Below are positions 63,914 through 64,000 of a stretch of DNA of 64,000 nucleotides, piece by piece (position 1 is the first letter of the stretch; every line of letters starts with the position of its first letter). The position numbers were made by a program, and so were the translations under genes. The stretch is from Rhodoferax sp. (lineage in GTDB: Bacteria; Pseudomonadota; Gammaproteobacteria; Burkholderiales; Burkholderiaceae_C), in assembly GCA_030685025.1 (NCBI GenBank), contig JAUXWC010000281.1, forward strand, positions 62,001 through 126,000, given 5' to 3'. Under the pieces are notes generated by a model, which had not been told where the DNA came from, made no database searches, and worked only from the letters and a program-made list of their open reading frames with translations.

Positions 63914-64000
63914 TTACTTCGCGATGTAGCCGGTGATTTCCAGGCCGTAGCCGGTCATGCTGGGCATGCGCCGGGGGTTGCCCATCAGCGTCATCTTGTG
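63914..64000 (-). CDS. ribBA: RibBA (GTP cyclohydrolase II / DHBP synthase), C-terminal end
   Basis: The last 28 codons of a gene running off the window edge. Protein ends RRMPSMTGYGLEITGYIAK with stop at 63914-63916. The N-P-R and G-Y-G-L-E residues match the C terminus of GTP cyclohydrolase II/RibBA proteins. Upstream of ribH on the same strand, so the riboflavin genes form one run. Confidence 0.75.
   Translation of the reverse strand, partial: HKMTLMGNPRRMPSMTGYGLEITGYIAK

Overview
The window is GC-rich chromosomal DNA of a betaproteobacterium, most likely a Burkholderiales member of the Comamonadaceae type. The grounds are gene order (rpsB-tsf-pyrH-frr-uppS-cdsA-dxr-rseP-bamA-skp-lpxD-fabZ-lpxA-lpxB-rnhB; pyrG-kdsA-eno-ftsB; ftsH-folP-glmM), a Bug-type tripartite tricarboxylate transporter binding protein, and several short interspersed repeats. 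No rRNA, tRNA or CRISPR was seen. All assignments come from reading motifs and gene order; no database was searched.

Layout. 1-5212: small metabolic genes (thioesterase, 2-hydroxyacid dehydrogenase, AEC transporter, chalcone-isomerase-like protein, Bug protein) and xerD. 5220-8050: a mobile-element island. It holds an IS200-type element carrying a 193-bp non-autonomous element with 8-bp target duplication, a group II intron with its reverse transcriptase placed just after the IS200 right-end hairpin, and a 78-bp palindromic repeat. 8096-16484: the most unusual metabolic region. A divergent two-domain gamma-carbonic-anhydrase-like gene faces a tightly coupled operon of B12-binding small subunit, acyl-CoA ligase, MeaB-like GTPase, mutase large subunit, a ThDP enzyme and a GntR/FCD regulator. 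The mutase carries the Ile/Asp active-site pair of 2-hydroxyisobutyryl-CoA mutase, which points to use of branched 2-hydroxy acids (acetone, tert-butanol or MTBE-type carbon). The ThDP enzyme in the same operon suggests a second, lyase-type fate for 2-hydroxyacyl-CoA. 16514-18882: a scar of two broken genes, the 3' part of hsdR with an amber codon and a gamma-carbonic-anhydrase remnant with its own amber codon.

18918-31560: hslO; a minus-strand run pyrG-kdsA-DUF1330-eno-ftsB-pnuC-nadR-like kinase (nucleotide, Kdo, glycolysis, division and NAD salvage functions); coaBC and dut; an FKBP isomerase; an unrecognised gene; a D-amino-acid dehydrogenase; and a frameshifted amidase. 31753-47038: the translation/isoprenoid/envelope supercluster. 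Many of its genes overlap by 1-4 bases, linking ribosome supply, undecaprenyl and CDP-lipid synthesis, outer-membrane assembly and lipid A synthesis. 47203-58976: carAB, greA, a DUF4149 protein, yhbY facing rlmE, ftsH, folP, glmM and a GNAT acetyltransferase. 58993-64000 (minus strand): ribBA 3' end, ribH, nusB, aminotransferase, ybgC, tolQ, tolR, tolA; tolB and pal do not follow.

Two interspersed repeat families recur between genes. One occurs as head-to-tail pairs at 27599, 34433 and 63791, with constant arms and a changing but still palindromic centre in two of the three loci. The other occurs at 23156, 24095, 48388, 58413 and 60300, and in two places leads directly into a GTG start codon.
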